Assembly (NCBI GenBank): GCA_934661765.1
Contig: CAKUJT010000033.1
Coordinates: forward strand, 1-24,277
Source: an uncultured Senegalimassilia sp.
GTDB lineage: Bacteria > Actinomycetota > Coriobacteriia > Coriobacteriales > Eggerthellaceae
Direction of reading: 5' to 3'
DNA: 24,277 bases
A model generated the notes under the pieces. The model was not told where the DNA came from. It did not search any database and saw nothing but the letters and a program-made list of their open reading frames with translations. The translations under genes and the position numbers were made by a program. Positions 15,936-24,229 of this stretch are shown here, one piece after another. The stretch's first letter is position 1; every line of letters begins with the position of its first letter.

Positions 15936-18530
15936 CTAACCCTGTTCGGCGAAAAAGCGCTCGGCGATGCGCGCCGATTCCGCAGCGTCCTTCGCGTAAT
16001 AGTCGGCACCGATCTGCTCAGCGTACTCGGGCGTCAAAACCGCACCGCCCACCATCACCTTGCAGCCCGGCAGCTTCTCGTGCAGAAGCTCCACCGTCTG
16101 CTCCATGGCACGGACCGTGGTCGTCATGAGCGCCGAAAGCCCCACCAAGCGGATGCCCTGCTCGCTTGCCACGCGCAGCACTTCCTCCGGCTCGACGTCG
16201 CGGCCAAGATCGACCACGCGGAAGCCGTAGTTCTCCAGAAGCATCTTGACGATGTTCTTGCCGATGTCGTGGATGTCGCCCTTCACCGTGGCCACCGCGA
16301 TGGCGTTCGACTCCATGCCGTCATCAGCGGAATCGCCCATGCGCGCCTTGACCGCGTCGAATCCCACCTTCACCGCCTCGGCGGAAGCCATAAGCTGAGG
16401 AAGGAAGAACTCGCCTTTGTCAAACTTCTGCCCCACCACATCAAGCGCGGGAACGAACACGCCGTTGACCAGGTCGAGCGGGTTATGCCCCTCGAGCAAC
16501 GCCTCGGTGGCCGGTCCCATCGGGCCCTTTCGACCCGTCAGGATGAGATGCACCATGTCGCGCACGGCATCGGAGGCGTCCGAAAGCGTCTCGGGCACCG
16601 TCACCGGGCACTCCGCGGCCGCGTCGGCAGCCCCCGAAGGCTGCGCCGCCTCCGCAGCGCCCACGGCGGTACCCGCGCCCGCCGCGCCTGCCGTATACGG
16701 GTCCGCGGCGTCGGCGTATTCCCCGATGAACCCGACGGCGCCGGCATCTTGGCAGTTCAGCACCCTAAATGTGTTCACCGTATCGGTGTAGCGCTTCGCC
16801 TTCGGGTTCAGAATGGGCATATCCAGCCCGCACCCGAACGCGGCGGCCAAAAACGTCGAGTTCACCATGTTGCGCTGAGGCAGGCCGAAGCTGATGTTGG
16901 ACACGCCAAGTGCCGTGCGCACGCCCAGGCGCTCCTTCACCATGCTCACGGCACGCAAGATCTCAAGCGCCTCCGATTGGTTGGTCGCGCACGCCATGGT
17001 CAGGCAGTCGATGACCACATCGGTTCGCGGGATGCCGCAGCGCTCGGCGGCTTCCACGATCCGCTCCGCAACGGCGAAACGCCCCTCGGCCGTAGGCGGG
17101 ATGCCATCTTCATCAAGGGCAAGGCCGATCACGGCGCACCCGTAGCGCTTCACGATGGGAAGCACGGCCTCCAAGCTTTCCCGTTTGCCGTTGACGCTGT
17201 TGATGAGCGGCTTGCCCGCATAACCGCGCACCGCCGCCTCCACCGCCACCGGGTCGGACGAGTCCACCACCAGCGGTAACGTGACCGTAGAGGAAAGCTT
17301 ATCCACTGCAGCGGCGAGCACAGCAGGCTCGTCAAGCTCGGGAAGGCCCACGTTGACATCGAGCACATCGGCACCCAGCTCCTGCTGCGAAACAGCCTCG
17401 CCCACCAGGTAGTCCAGGTCGCCAGCCCGCAGCGCGGCCTTCAACTTAGGCTTTCCCGTAGGGTTGATGCGCTCGCCGATCACGGCGATGCGGGGCACAC
17501 CCACCGGAAGCACCACCGCCTCCTGGGCGCTGCACAGCACGCAAGCGGGCTCGTAAGCTCGCGGCGTCGGAACGCGACGGGCATCCGCCATGCGGCGAAG
17601 CTGACGCGTGTACTCCGGCGACGTGCCGCAGCACCCGCCGATGATCGAGGCGCCCGCATCGAGCATGCCTCCCATAGCGGCGGCGAAATCCTCGGGCGAC
17701 ACGTCGAACACGGTGACCCCGTCCTGCACGCGCGGCAGGCCCGCGTTCGGCTGCACCATCAGCGGGCAGCGCGAACGACGCGCCATATCCTGCGCGGCGC
17801 CCAACAGCTCCGCTGGGCCAAGCGAGCAGTTCAGGCCCACGGCGTGAGCGCCCATGCTCGACAGCACCTCTGCGGCCACCTCCGGCGACGTGCCTAAAAA
17901 CGTGCGCCCATCCTCGCCGAAGGTCATGGTGGCGAACACCGGCAGATCGCAGTTCTCCTGAGCCGCCAGCAGAGCCGCCTTCGCCTCGCGCAGATCGGCC
18001 ATGGTCTCGATCAGCACCACATCGCAACCGGCAGCCGCAACGGCGCGCACCTGCTCAGCGAACAGGTCGTACGCCTCTTCGAAGCTCATGGTTCCCATAG
18101 GTTCCAAAAGCGCGCCCGTAGGGCCGACGTCGCCGGCGATATAAGGGGCACCTGCCGCACGTGCGCATTCGGCAGCCGCGCGATACACGTCCTCGACGCT
18201 CGCAGCGCCTTCCAGCTTCAGGCGATTGGCCCCGAACGTGTTCGTGGTGATGACCTCGGCGCCCGCATCGACATAGGCCTTATGGATGGCCGAGATGTCG
18301 TCGGGATGCGAGAAGTTGAGCATCTCGGGAATCTGCCCCGCATCGGCAAGGCCTCGCTCCTGCAGCTGCGTGCCCATGGCACCGTCCACCACCAGGAAAT
18401 CCTGCCCGAGCAGCGCTCGCTTCAAATGCTCGTCTTTGATGGCAAGCCCCGACAGGTCGGGCACGGGCAGTTTTGCCGCCTTCGCCCAACCGCCGGACAG
18501 CTCCTTATGCGTGCACACGCTCTCATCCAT
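15936..18530 (-). CDS. metH: Cobalamin-dependent methionine synthase lacking the reactivation domain
   Basis: The 864-residue protein transfers a methyl group from methyl-tetrahydrofolate through cobalamin to homocysteine. Order of domains: homocysteine-binding (about 35-325) with zinc cysteines in GLNCSLGP (about 233) and GGCCGTSPEY (about 299); pterin-binding (about 345-620) starting VIGERINPTGKPK; an Ala/Gly-rich linker (about 625-660); cap domain (about 665-745); and cobalamin-binding with DIHDIGKN (about 752-759, His ligand) and GLSALMTTT. E. coli MetH (about 1227 residues) has a C-terminal reactivation domain that is missing here; the next gene upstream supplies one. The ATG overlaps that gene's stop by eight bases (ATGGATGA), so translation is coupled. 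Confidence 0.95.
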   Translation of the reverse strand: MDESVCTHKELSGGWAKAAKLPVPDLSGLAIKDEHLKRALLGQDFLVVDGAMGTQLQERGLADAGQIPEMLNFSHPDDISAIHKAYVDAGAEVITTNTFGANRLKLEGAASVEDVYRAAAECARAAGAPYIAGDVGPTGALLEPMGTMSFEEAYDLFAEQVRAVAAAGCDVVLIETMADLREAKAALLAAQENCDLPVFATMTFGEDGRTFLGTSPEVAAEVLSSMGAHAVGLNCSLGPAELLGAAQDMARRSRCPLMVQPNAGLPRVQDGVTVFDVSPEDFAAAMGGMLDAGASIIGGCCGTSPEYTRQLRRMADARRVPTPRAYEPACVLCSAQEAVVLPVGVPRIAVIGERINPTGKPKLKAALRAGDLDYLVGEAVSQQELGADVLDVNVGLPELDEPAVLAAAVDKLSSTVTLPLVVDSSDPVAVEAAVRGYAGKPLINSVNGKRESLEAVLPIVKRYGCAVIGLALDEDGIPPTAEGRFAVAERIVEAAERCGIPRTDVVIDCLTMACATNQSEALEILRAVSMVKERLGVRTALGVSNISFGLPQRNMVNSTFLAAAFGCGLDMPILNPKAKRYTDTVNTFRVLNCQDAGAVGFIGEYADAADPYTAGAAGAGTAVGAAEAAQPSGAADAAAECPVTVPETLSDASDAVRDMVHLILTGRKGPMGPATEALLEGHNPLDLVNGVFVPALDVVGQKFDKGEFFLPQLMASAEAVKVGFDAVKARMGDSADDGMESNAIAVATVKGDIHDIGKNIVKMLLENYGFRVVDLGRDVEPEEVLRVASEQGIRLVGLSALMTTTVRAMEQTVELLHEKLPGCKVMVGGAVLTPEYAEQIGADYYAKDAAESARIAERFFAEQG

Positions 18531-19365
18531 GGCAGGTAACCCCTCGTTTCCTTAACTCGCAACCATCCCTTAAACGGCATATCGCGCAAGCATCGCGCGC
18601 TTCACCGCCATCAGCGGATTTTTCGAACAATCCTAGCACGGCGGTGACGCTTTTCACCGGAACGAGCATGTTCGTCGACGTAACCGAAATGCCCAAGCGC
18701 CGACTCGCATCAAGCGCCCTCAAAAACGCCGGCTGAGCGGTCAACGGCAAGTCGCCGTATCCGGGGCTGAAACGCCAGTTCGTCGTCAGACCCGTATCTT
18801 TGGCGAAGCGAACGATAAGGTCTTCGGTGACGTTGGCGGCAGCCTCGACCAGCGCCGAGCAGCAAGCTCCGAACATCACGCCGTCCGCCACGCTGATGGC
18901 CTCATGCTTTCGCATCTCCCGCTCGCTGACGGCACCGAGCGTGCACGCCATCAGCGCAACCTTGTAAGCCCCGCGCAAATGCTCGGCGATGCTGTTGCCC
19001 TCGAGGACAAGATCGCAGCCCTCCAGAGCCACCCGAGGCACGAGCCCCTTCCCGCATTCAGCTTCTACGCACGATGCAGCGCTGCGGTTCTCAACCGCAT
19101 CCGTCGCCGCATCAAGGGCGTCAAGCGAACACGTCGCCGCTGGCTCCGGCGCCTCCCAACACGTTCGCTTCTCATCGATGTCGAAGACGCTCCAAGCGAA
19201 TACGGGCTTGATTGACCTCTCGCACTCATCGGCCAGCCTATTGAAACGGGTCAGCAGCGCCTCATCGACCTGCTGACCCGTGTATCCCAAATATCTCAGC
19301 GCCTCGCTGCGATCGAGCCGCGCTTCAGGCACGCCCCCTACGCCAAGACGTCCATAACGCACCAT
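18523..19365 (-). CDS. Stand-alone methionine synthase reactivation-domain protein
   Basis: The frame is open to 19485, but the best start is ATG at 19365, which overlaps the metF stop by one base (TGATG); that gives 280 residues. The segment NWRFSPGYGDLPLTAQPAFL (about residues 206-225) matches the RxSPGYxD signature of the MetH activation domain, which binds SAM and lets oxidised cobalamin be remethylated. The N-terminus (EALRYLGYTGQQVDEALL) resembles separate reactivation proteins such as the one next to MetH in Thermotoga maritima. A C-terminal CAICRLRDGCELRKRGVTC carries four cysteines and may bind metal. It lies between metF and a MetH lacking this domain, which strongly supports the role. 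Confidence 0.85.
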   Translation of the reverse strand: MVRYGRLGVGGVPEARLDRSEALRYLGYTGQQVDEALLTRFNRLADECERSIKPVFAWSVFDIDEKRTCWEAPEPAATCSLDALDAATDAVENRSAASCVEAECGKGLVPRVALEGCDLVLEGNSIAEHLRGAYKVALMACTLGAVSEREMRKHEAISVADGVMFGACCSALVEAAANVTEDLIVRFAKDTGLTTNWRFSPGYGDLPLTAQPAFLRALDASRRLGISVTSTNMLVPVKSVTAVLGLFEKSADGGEARDACAICRLRDGCELRKRGVTCHG

Positions 19366-20240
19366 CACGAAACCAGCGCCACCTTCAACGCGCACGAGGC
19401 TGCACGGGCGATCTCGGGGTTGTTCATGGTGTAGACATGCAGCCCCTCGACGCCATGCGCCTGCAAATCGGTCAGCTGGCGGCACGCGTATTCGATGCCG
19501 GCCTGGCGCAAGCTTGCCGGGTCGTCCTCATATCGCGCGAGCAGCTTGATAATGGGGCTGGGAAGCGAAGCCCCGCACATGAACACCATGCGCTGAATTT
19601 GCGCCTTGCTCATAAACGGCATGATGCCCGCGGTTATCGGCACGGTGATGCCAGCGGCCTCGGCGCCTTCGCGGAAGCGATAGAAGCAGTCGTTGTCGAA
19701 GAACAGCTGCGTGACCAGGAAGCTTGCGCCCGCGTCCTGCTTCTGCTTCAGATGCTCCACGTTCAAGCGAAGCGAGTCGCAATCGATGTGGCCCTCGGGA
19801 TACGCCGCGGCGCCCACGCAAAAGCCGGCATCCGCCAACACCGGAATAAGGTCTTTGGCATACCGGAAATCACCGGGCTCATAGCCCTCCGGCAAATCGC
19901 CGCGCAATGCAAGCACATTGCGGATGCCGCGGTCCTTCATGTCGGCGATAGCCTTTGAAATCGACTGCTGCGATGCGCCTGCGCAGGTCAGATGAGCCAC
20001 GGTGGGGACGCCGTGATCGTCTTGGATCATGGCGGCGATTTCAGCGGTGGCCTGCTTGTTGCCGCTACCGCCCGCGGAATACGTAACGCTGATGAACGCG
20101 GGATCGAGCTTTGCAAGCTCCTGCGCGATCGTGCGCGCCGACTCCATGCTCAGCTCGCCTTTCGGCGGGAAGATCTCGAACGAAACCGGCTGCGCGCCCG
20201 TCTGACGAGCTTGCGCGAAGATGTTCTCTACGGTATCCAT
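19365..20240 (-). CDS. metF: 5,10-methylenetetrahydrofolate reductase
   Basis: This enzyme makes methyl-tetrahydrofolate for MetH using FAD. ATG at 20240 is preferred (291 residues) because AAAGG lies upstream; an ATG at 20267 has no ribosome site. The N-terminal PVSFEIFPPKGELSMES is the MetF signature with its catalytic Glu region. FISVTYSAGGSGNKQATAEI, VAHLTCAGAS, NVLALRGDLPEG and FLVTQLFFDNDCFYRF are also standard. The length equals bacterial MetF. It is first in a three-gene operon with the reactivation protein and metH. Confidence 0.95.
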   Translation of the reverse strand: MDTVENIFAQARQTGAQPVSFEIFPPKGELSMESARTIAQELAKLDPAFISVTYSAGGSGNKQATAEIAAMIQDDHGVPTVAHLTCAGASQQSISKAIADMKDRGIRNVLALRGDLPEGYEPGDFRYAKDLIPVLADAGFCVGAAAYPEGHIDCDSLRLNVEHLKQKQDAGASFLVTQLFFDNDCFYRFREGAEAAGITVPITAGIMPFMSKAQIQRMVFMCGASLPSPIIKLLARYEDDPASLRQAGIEYACRQLTDLQAHGVEGLHVYTMNNPEIARAASCALKVALVS

Positions 20241-20635
20241 AATGCTGCCTTTGATTTTTTCCATCATCAGTATCTATAGCGTTGCTAATTATAACGACAC
20301 AAGCCTTTCCGCCATCGATAATTCCTTGTACGGGGGTATGCTTTTTTCAGAAAGCAATCTATCTGCCAACACGAATGCCGGGGAAAGCGAACACATTCAC
20401 GCGTCGAGTCTCCGGCCGGCAATCGTCAACGCAATCTTACCCATCATCATGTCGCCCCCAACGGTTTCGCTAACTACGCCGTCGACGGGAAGGGAGGGTT
20501 GAACGAACTTACATCGAGATACGTCGCACCGGCTAGCATCCGCCAAGGTGTTCTCAGGGCGAGCCCGCGCCTTCACGCGTCACGATACCGCACCCGGCAT
20601 CGCATCCGCCGAGACCATCGGCGCAAACATCAAGG
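20241..20635. other. 395-base gap upstream of metF
   Basis: The gap holds the metF promoter and the region downstream of the 459-residue gene. Short frames here lack family resemblance. The word GCATCCGCC occurs twice (about 20537 and 20601). No terminator with a T-tract is visible. Confidence 0.5.
20288..20293 (-). promoter_or_regulatory. -10 element of the metF operon
   Basis: TATAAT reads 20293 to 20288 on the - strand, giving a leader of about 40 bases. That is too short for a riboswitch. The -35 region is poor. Confidence 0.5.
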
Positions 20636-22015
20636 TCACTTGCAACTAGGACCTTCGCCCTTCCCCCTACGCTCGCAGACGTGATCGGCGGGAGGATCGA
20701 ACACGTTCACGCTGCTACCCGTTTCGCTTTGACGAAACGCGCTGAAGCACACGAGCGTCTGCCAGAGCTCAACCCTCCTCGCAAGCTGACGAGCCTCTTT
20801 CGCTCGCTGTTTAGCCTCGGCTTCATCCTCGAATGCCGGAAACCCGCCCGCTTCCTCGTACATACCCGTCCCCTCGCACGCTCCTGTTTCCTGAAGTTCA
20901 CGAGATTCCGCAAAACCGCCCCTCGGCACGCTTCGACGACGCATTCTCCTTGCAACCTTCTCGCACAGCTGCACATAAGCGTCGAATTCGTGAACCTGCT
21001 CAGGACGCACCAATATCGCTCGACGTTGCAACACGCCATGTCCGTTACGCGATGCCGCAGCTTCTCGATCTGCGTCTTGAGCCGCTCGTTTTGCCCTGCG
21101 ATCGCCCTTCGCACCCGCTGTCTCGCTTCCTCTATCGAACGAAGCGCCACCCTGTTGCGCGCAAAACGCTGCTACAGGAAGTTCCTCGGGATCCTCCGGC
21201 CCCTCGTCGCCGCAGGCAGGGCTGTTTGACTTTCGGCCACCAATACCATCGGGCAGCGAGATGTTCAACGCCGCCACATCGCGCCTACGGCTCGTTGAAC
21301 GCACGGTCAGCATACGACCCGAGTCACCCGAGTCCTCCGCCAATGATAAGCAGCCTCTTCCTGCAACATTCTCGCCAAGAACCACATCCCCTGCCGCAAA
21401 CCCGCCGAAACGTCGCGGCATGCTCAAGGCCATCGCCATCGCAGATTCCGTCGGCGAAATGGAGCCATCGCGCACATAGACGAGCGCGCGACGCGCCTTC
21501 GCAGTCCCATAAGCCCCATCGACCTTCGCCAGATACTTGCCGATTTGCGCGACGGAGGTCAGCGGCTCGTCGTCGCCCTCTCGCAAGGCGATCCCGTTTT
21601 CAGCATCGGCGTCGATTCGATATGACGAGCAGAGCGCATATCCCATATAAACCGTTTCCAACAAGGTATGCTTGACCGCAATCTGCAAAAACGTCAGCTC
21701 AGGAGACGAACAGCAAACCGCGCCGAACCCCTCAACCGGCACCTTGACGAACGATCCTGCCGGATACGCGTTTCCCGAATAATGGGACCGCAGGCAATCG
21801 CCATCGCGTCTACCGGCCGAAGTCCGCACAAGTACCTCGAGCTTGCCATCCTCAATGCCTAAAAGCGAGCGCAACGCCCTGCTCTCCGAGACGAAGGGCG
21901 ACGAACAGGGCAATACCCGAGCCGTGGTCCTGTTCCCCGTGATGCGAGGATTGCGATTCCGCACAAGCCAGCGAAACGCCGCATCGTGGGACAAGCAAAT
22001 ATTCATGGTTGCCAT
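20636..22015 (-). CDS. Protein of unknown function with a Coriobacteriia-type N-terminal domain and a degenerate-looking C-terminus
   Basis: ATG at 22015 is chosen because GAAAGGAACC lies before it; this gives 459 residues. The N-terminal 225 residues are ordered: MATMNICLSHDAAFRWLVRN, then AVCCSSPELTFLQIAVKHTL (about 103-122), EPLTSVAQIGKYLAK, ARRALVYVRDGSISPTES and MPRRFGGF. This order recalls a family of hypothetical proteins in Coriobacteriia whose C-terminal half is often a Vsr/DUF559-like nuclease; the SPELTFLQ segment also recalls AbiEi-type antitoxins. Here the second half is highly charged, with no visible nuclease motif, and only RAILVRPEQVHEFDAYVQL looks structured. It may be a decayed or divergent nuclease. 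GC content is lower than in the core genes. No stop or clear frameshift breaks it. Confidence 0.5.
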   Translation of the reverse strand: MATMNICLSHDAAFRWLVRNRNPRITGNRTTARVLPCSSPFVSESRALRSLLGIEDGKLEVLVRTSAGRRDGDCLRSHYSGNAYPAGSFVKVPVEGFGAVCCSSPELTFLQIAVKHTLLETVYMGYALCSSYRIDADAENGIALREGDDEPLTSVAQIGKYLAKVDGAYGTAKARRALVYVRDGSISPTESAMAMALSMPRRFGGFAAGDVVLGENVAGRGCLSLAEDSGDSGRMLTVRSTSRRRDVAALNISLPDGIGGRKSNSPACGDEGPEDPEELPVAAFCAQQGGASFDRGSETAGAKGDRRAKRAAQDADREAAASRNGHGVLQRRAILVRPEQVHEFDAYVQLCEKVARRMRRRSVPRGGFAESRELQETGACEGTGMYEEAGGFPAFEDEAEAKQRAKEARQLARRVELWQTLVCFSAFRQSETGSSVNVFDPPADHVCERRGKGEGPSCK

Positions 22016-22066
22016 AACCGGTTCCTTTCGAGCGCAAATCACTTCGAAAACCAGCATGACACCGCC

Positions 22067-22098
22067 ATCTTGCACAACCCTTGCCCGCATCTTGCACA
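22067..22098. repeat. Direct repeats upstream of the 459-residue gene
   Basis: ATCTTGCACA occurs at 22067-22076 and 22089-22098, exactly 22 bases apart (two helical turns), 52-83 bases upstream of the start codon at 22015. This is a possible operator. Confidence 0.4.
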
Positions 22099-22441
22099 CC
22101 ACACCGCCAAACCTTGCAGCCCGGTCGCCGAAACGGTAAGCCAGCGGTCCGAAGGCAGCTCCCTCAACACACGAAACCGCTCCATAAGCCCTTCGAAACG
22201 ATAGTCGATGAGCCTATTTGATAGCCAGGTTATCATCCGCCTCAGCAACCTCCGCCGCCTCTGCAAACCCGCACACGACATCGGTCAGCTCCAACCCTGT
22301 CACACATCGCCGATCTGAGGCAACCTAATCATCGGGCCATTAAAAATTTAGATCCCCGCGATCGCAAGGAACCGAAAAATACAAGACATAAACAGCACCA
22401 ACCCGTTTCCCGATGATGAATAGAGTGAATTCATAGCGGTA

Positions 22442-22463
22442 ACCGGCTTATACCGGCTATACT
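22442..22463 (+). promoter_or_regulatory. Promoter and operator-like direct repeats of the RHH gene
   Basis: TATACT (22458-22463) is a good -10. ACCGGCT occurs at 22442-22448 and 22452-22458, ten bases apart, and CGGTAACCG just upstream adds an inverted half-site. Direct repeats one turn apart over a -10 are typical operators of ribbon-helix-helix autoregulators. Confidence 0.5.
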
Positions 22464-22514
22464 GATGTCATAGCTAAATCACACTACGCAAACACAGCAC
22501 CAGGAGAACAAGCT

Positions 22515-22841
22515 ATGGCAGTGGAGCACAGTCAAGACAAGCGTCAGCTTGCCGCATGGGTAGATCGAAAGCTGGCCGAAACGGTAGACGAGGTTGCCAG
22601 CAAACGCGGCATCACGCGAACTGCGGCAATCACGGAAGCGCTTCAGCGCTACGTAGAGGAAGAGACGAGCGTGGCGCTGCAGCTGTCCGATTTCGCCGAG
22701 AAGCTCGAAACGCTGCTTGAGCGCAGCGAATCGATGCAAAATGAGCTTGAGGAAATCAAGCAAATGAAGCCCGCCCGATCCGCGCGCAAGACAAAAGCCG
22801 CGCAACCGGCACCTGCCGCGCAAACGCCTTCGCTGTTCTAG
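22515..22841 (+). CDS. Ribbon-helix-helix (CopG-like) DNA-binding protein
   Basis: ATG at 22515 follows CAGGAGAAC. The 108-residue protein starts with a ribbon-helix-helix pattern: a short strand (RQLAAWVDRKL), helix A (AETVDEVASKRG) and helix B (TRTAAITEALQRYVEEE). A charged helix follows at about 55-85 (FAEKLETLLERSESMQNELE), likely a coiled coil. The tail is basic and Ala/Pro-rich and may contact DNA or a partner. RHH proteins usually act as dimeric repressors or antitoxins. Direct repeats over its own promoter suggest autoregulation. The phosphoesterase gene starts 15 bases after its stop. Confidence 0.75.
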   Translation: MAVEHSQDKRQLAAWVDRKLAETVDEVASKRGITRTAAITEALQRYVEEETSVALQLSDFAEKLETLLERSESMQNELEEIKQMKPARSARKTKAAQPAPAAQTPSLF

Positions 22842-22856
22842 AAGCGGATTCGCCTT

Positions 22857-23708
22857 ATGAGCATTTTCGTGACGGGCGATATCCATGCCTCATACGACAT
22901 CGCAAAACTCTCAGAAAGCTGCTTCAACACCGCAGGATTGACCAAAGATGACTACGTGATCATTTGCGGCGACTTCGGTCTTGTATGGAACAACTCCGCA
23001 AGCGAGCAATATTGGCTCCGTTGGCTCGACGCCAGGCCATTCACAACCCTGTTCGTTGACGGAAACCACGAGGGCTTCGGCCTGCTGAACAGCCTTCCCG
23101 AAACCACATGGAATGGAGGAGCGGTACACCAGGTAGCAACCAGTGTCCTCCACCTCAAGCGAGGCCAATTGTTCAACATCGACGGATATCGAATCTTCAC
23201 GATGGGCGGAGCGACATCGAGCGAATACGACAGGACGCATCGTATCCAAGGTGAAACGTGGTTCACCGAGGAAATTCCGAACGAACAGGAGCGAGAAGCA
23301 GCGCTAGAAACACTTGATGCAGCAAATTGGGATTGCGACATCGTCATCACCCATTGTGCGCCATCATCTAGCGCGCAAGGCATATCCGAGCACACCAATC
23401 GCCTGGAGATCCACCCGATGGACGAATACACCGATTGGCTCCAAGCAATCCAAGACCGTCTGACATACCGTCATTGGTTCTGCGGCCATTATCACATCGA
23501 CGCTCAAATCCAAGATAAGACAACCGCACTATATAATCGGATAGCCTTACTAGCAAATCCCAAAGATACGCCCGATTCAAGTGACGAAGGCACGCCTTCA
23601 CAGCCCTATCAACTGCTCCCTGAGCCCCCAGATGATCCGAAGCCACCGATACCCGACTACGCCTCCGAACTCGAGGACCAAGATTCCCTGGAAATCGATC
23701 TCGAGTAA
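22857..23708 (+). CDS. Calcineurin-like metallophosphoesterase
   Basis: The 283-residue protein carries the metal-binding motifs of the family in order: GDIHAS (about 7), CGDFG (about 37), GNHE (about 69), THCAPSS (about 164) and GHYH (about 209). All expected metal ligands are present, so it should be active; the substrate (nucleotide, RNA, protein or small phosphoester) is not readable. The last 45 residues are a Pro- and acid-rich tail outside the fold. The ribosome site is weak, and the 15-base spacing to the RHH gene suggests co-transcription and perhaps coupling. The base composition is more A/T-rich than the core genes. It is closed by a terminator. Confidence 0.85.
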   Translation: MSIFVTGDIHASYDIAKLSESCFNTAGLTKDDYVIICGDFGLVWNNSASEQYWLRWLDARPFTTLFVDGNHEGFGLLNSLPETTWNGGAVHQVATSVLHLKRGQLFNIDGYRIFTMGGATSSEYDRTHRIQGETWFTEEIPNEQEREAALETLDAANWDCDIVITHCAPSSSAQGISEHTNRLEIHPMDEYTDWLQAIQDRLTYRHWFCGHYHIDAQIQDKTTALYNRIALLANPKDTPDSSDEGTPSQPYQLLPEPPDDPKPPIPDYASELEDQDSLEIDLE

Positions 23709-23732
23709 ATGCCAAACAGCCCCAAAAGTACG

Positions 23733-23759
23733 AACAGCCCCGGCAACGTCGGGGCTGTT
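23733..23759 (+). terminator. Hairpin after the phosphoesterase gene
   Basis: AACAGCCCCG (23733-23742) and CGGGGCTGTT (23750-23759) form a perfect 10-bp stem with a 7-base loop. A second copy of AACAGCCCC stands at 23715-23723. The T-run is poor. Confidence 0.65.
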
Positions 23760-24112
23760 GTCATACCATCTGCAGAACAAACAAATACATGCATTCAATC
23801 GGAAAGCATTAAAAAGTGAAGGCTGCGCCATAGTGCTTTCAATTGCCGCTATTTCAACTTTACTCACCGGTGCGATGCACAAACCCGAAAAGCCTCCCAC
23901 CAACTGTCACAAGTGGGAACAACCCCCCCAAATACCCGGAGCCAAACGCACAAGCGCACACAAAGCAGAAGTCGGACGGCGAGCGGCCCAAGAACACGGA
24001 AAGGATCGCAGAGAAAACCTCACTACGAACATTCCAACGCGCTCCTCGAAAAGCAGCGCGCGCAGGGCATCCCATGCAGCGCAGATCCGCCTTCAGACAG
24101 TCCCCAAAACGC

Positions 24113-24155
24113 GGAGAGGCCCGCAGGGGGAACTCCCCCCCCTGCGGGCCTCTCC
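24113..24155 (-). terminator. Second, very strong terminator of the rRNA operon
   Basis: An 18-bp perfect stem (24113-24130 with 24138-24155, GGAGAGGCCC... type) has a 7-base loop. On the - strand it is followed by GCGTTTTGG. It lies about 75 bases past the 5S gene. Confidence 0.8.
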
Positions 24156-24206
24156 CGGCGCGTGCGGCGCGTGCCACGAGCCGTGCCGGCGCGGGACTCC
24201 GCGCAT

Positions 24207-24229
24207 AGAAAAGCGCCCTCCGCGAGCGC
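24207..24229 (-). terminator. First terminator of the rRNA operon
   Basis: On the - strand GCGCTC (24229-24224), loop GCGGA, GGGCGC (24218-24213), then TTTTCT (24212-24207). The stem has six pairs including one G-U and begins at the 3' end of the 5S gene. Confidence 0.75.

Larger units (their letters stand above)
22016..22514. other. 499-base divergent intergenic region of the accessory segment
   Basis: No convincing gene. It holds two ATCTTGCACA direct repeats (22067-22076, 22089-22098), an inverted repeat TGATA/TATCA (22219-22235), an A/T-rich stretch near 22335-22430, and the promoter of the RHH gene. Confidence 0.55.
23709..24227. other. About 520 bases between the phosphoesterase gene and the 5S rRNA
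   Basis: Apart from the terminators at 23733-23759, 24113-24155 and 24207-24229 I see nothing supported here. Frames on both strands give low-complexity or unlikely proteins. Confidence 0.5.

Noticed and set aside
20707..21150. Frameshifted second gene inside the 459-residue accessory gene
   Set aside because: The alternative frame has a plausible-looking coiled segment, but the main frame stays open and keeps a structured segment (RAILVRPEQVHEF) in the same place, so I could not support a frameshift.
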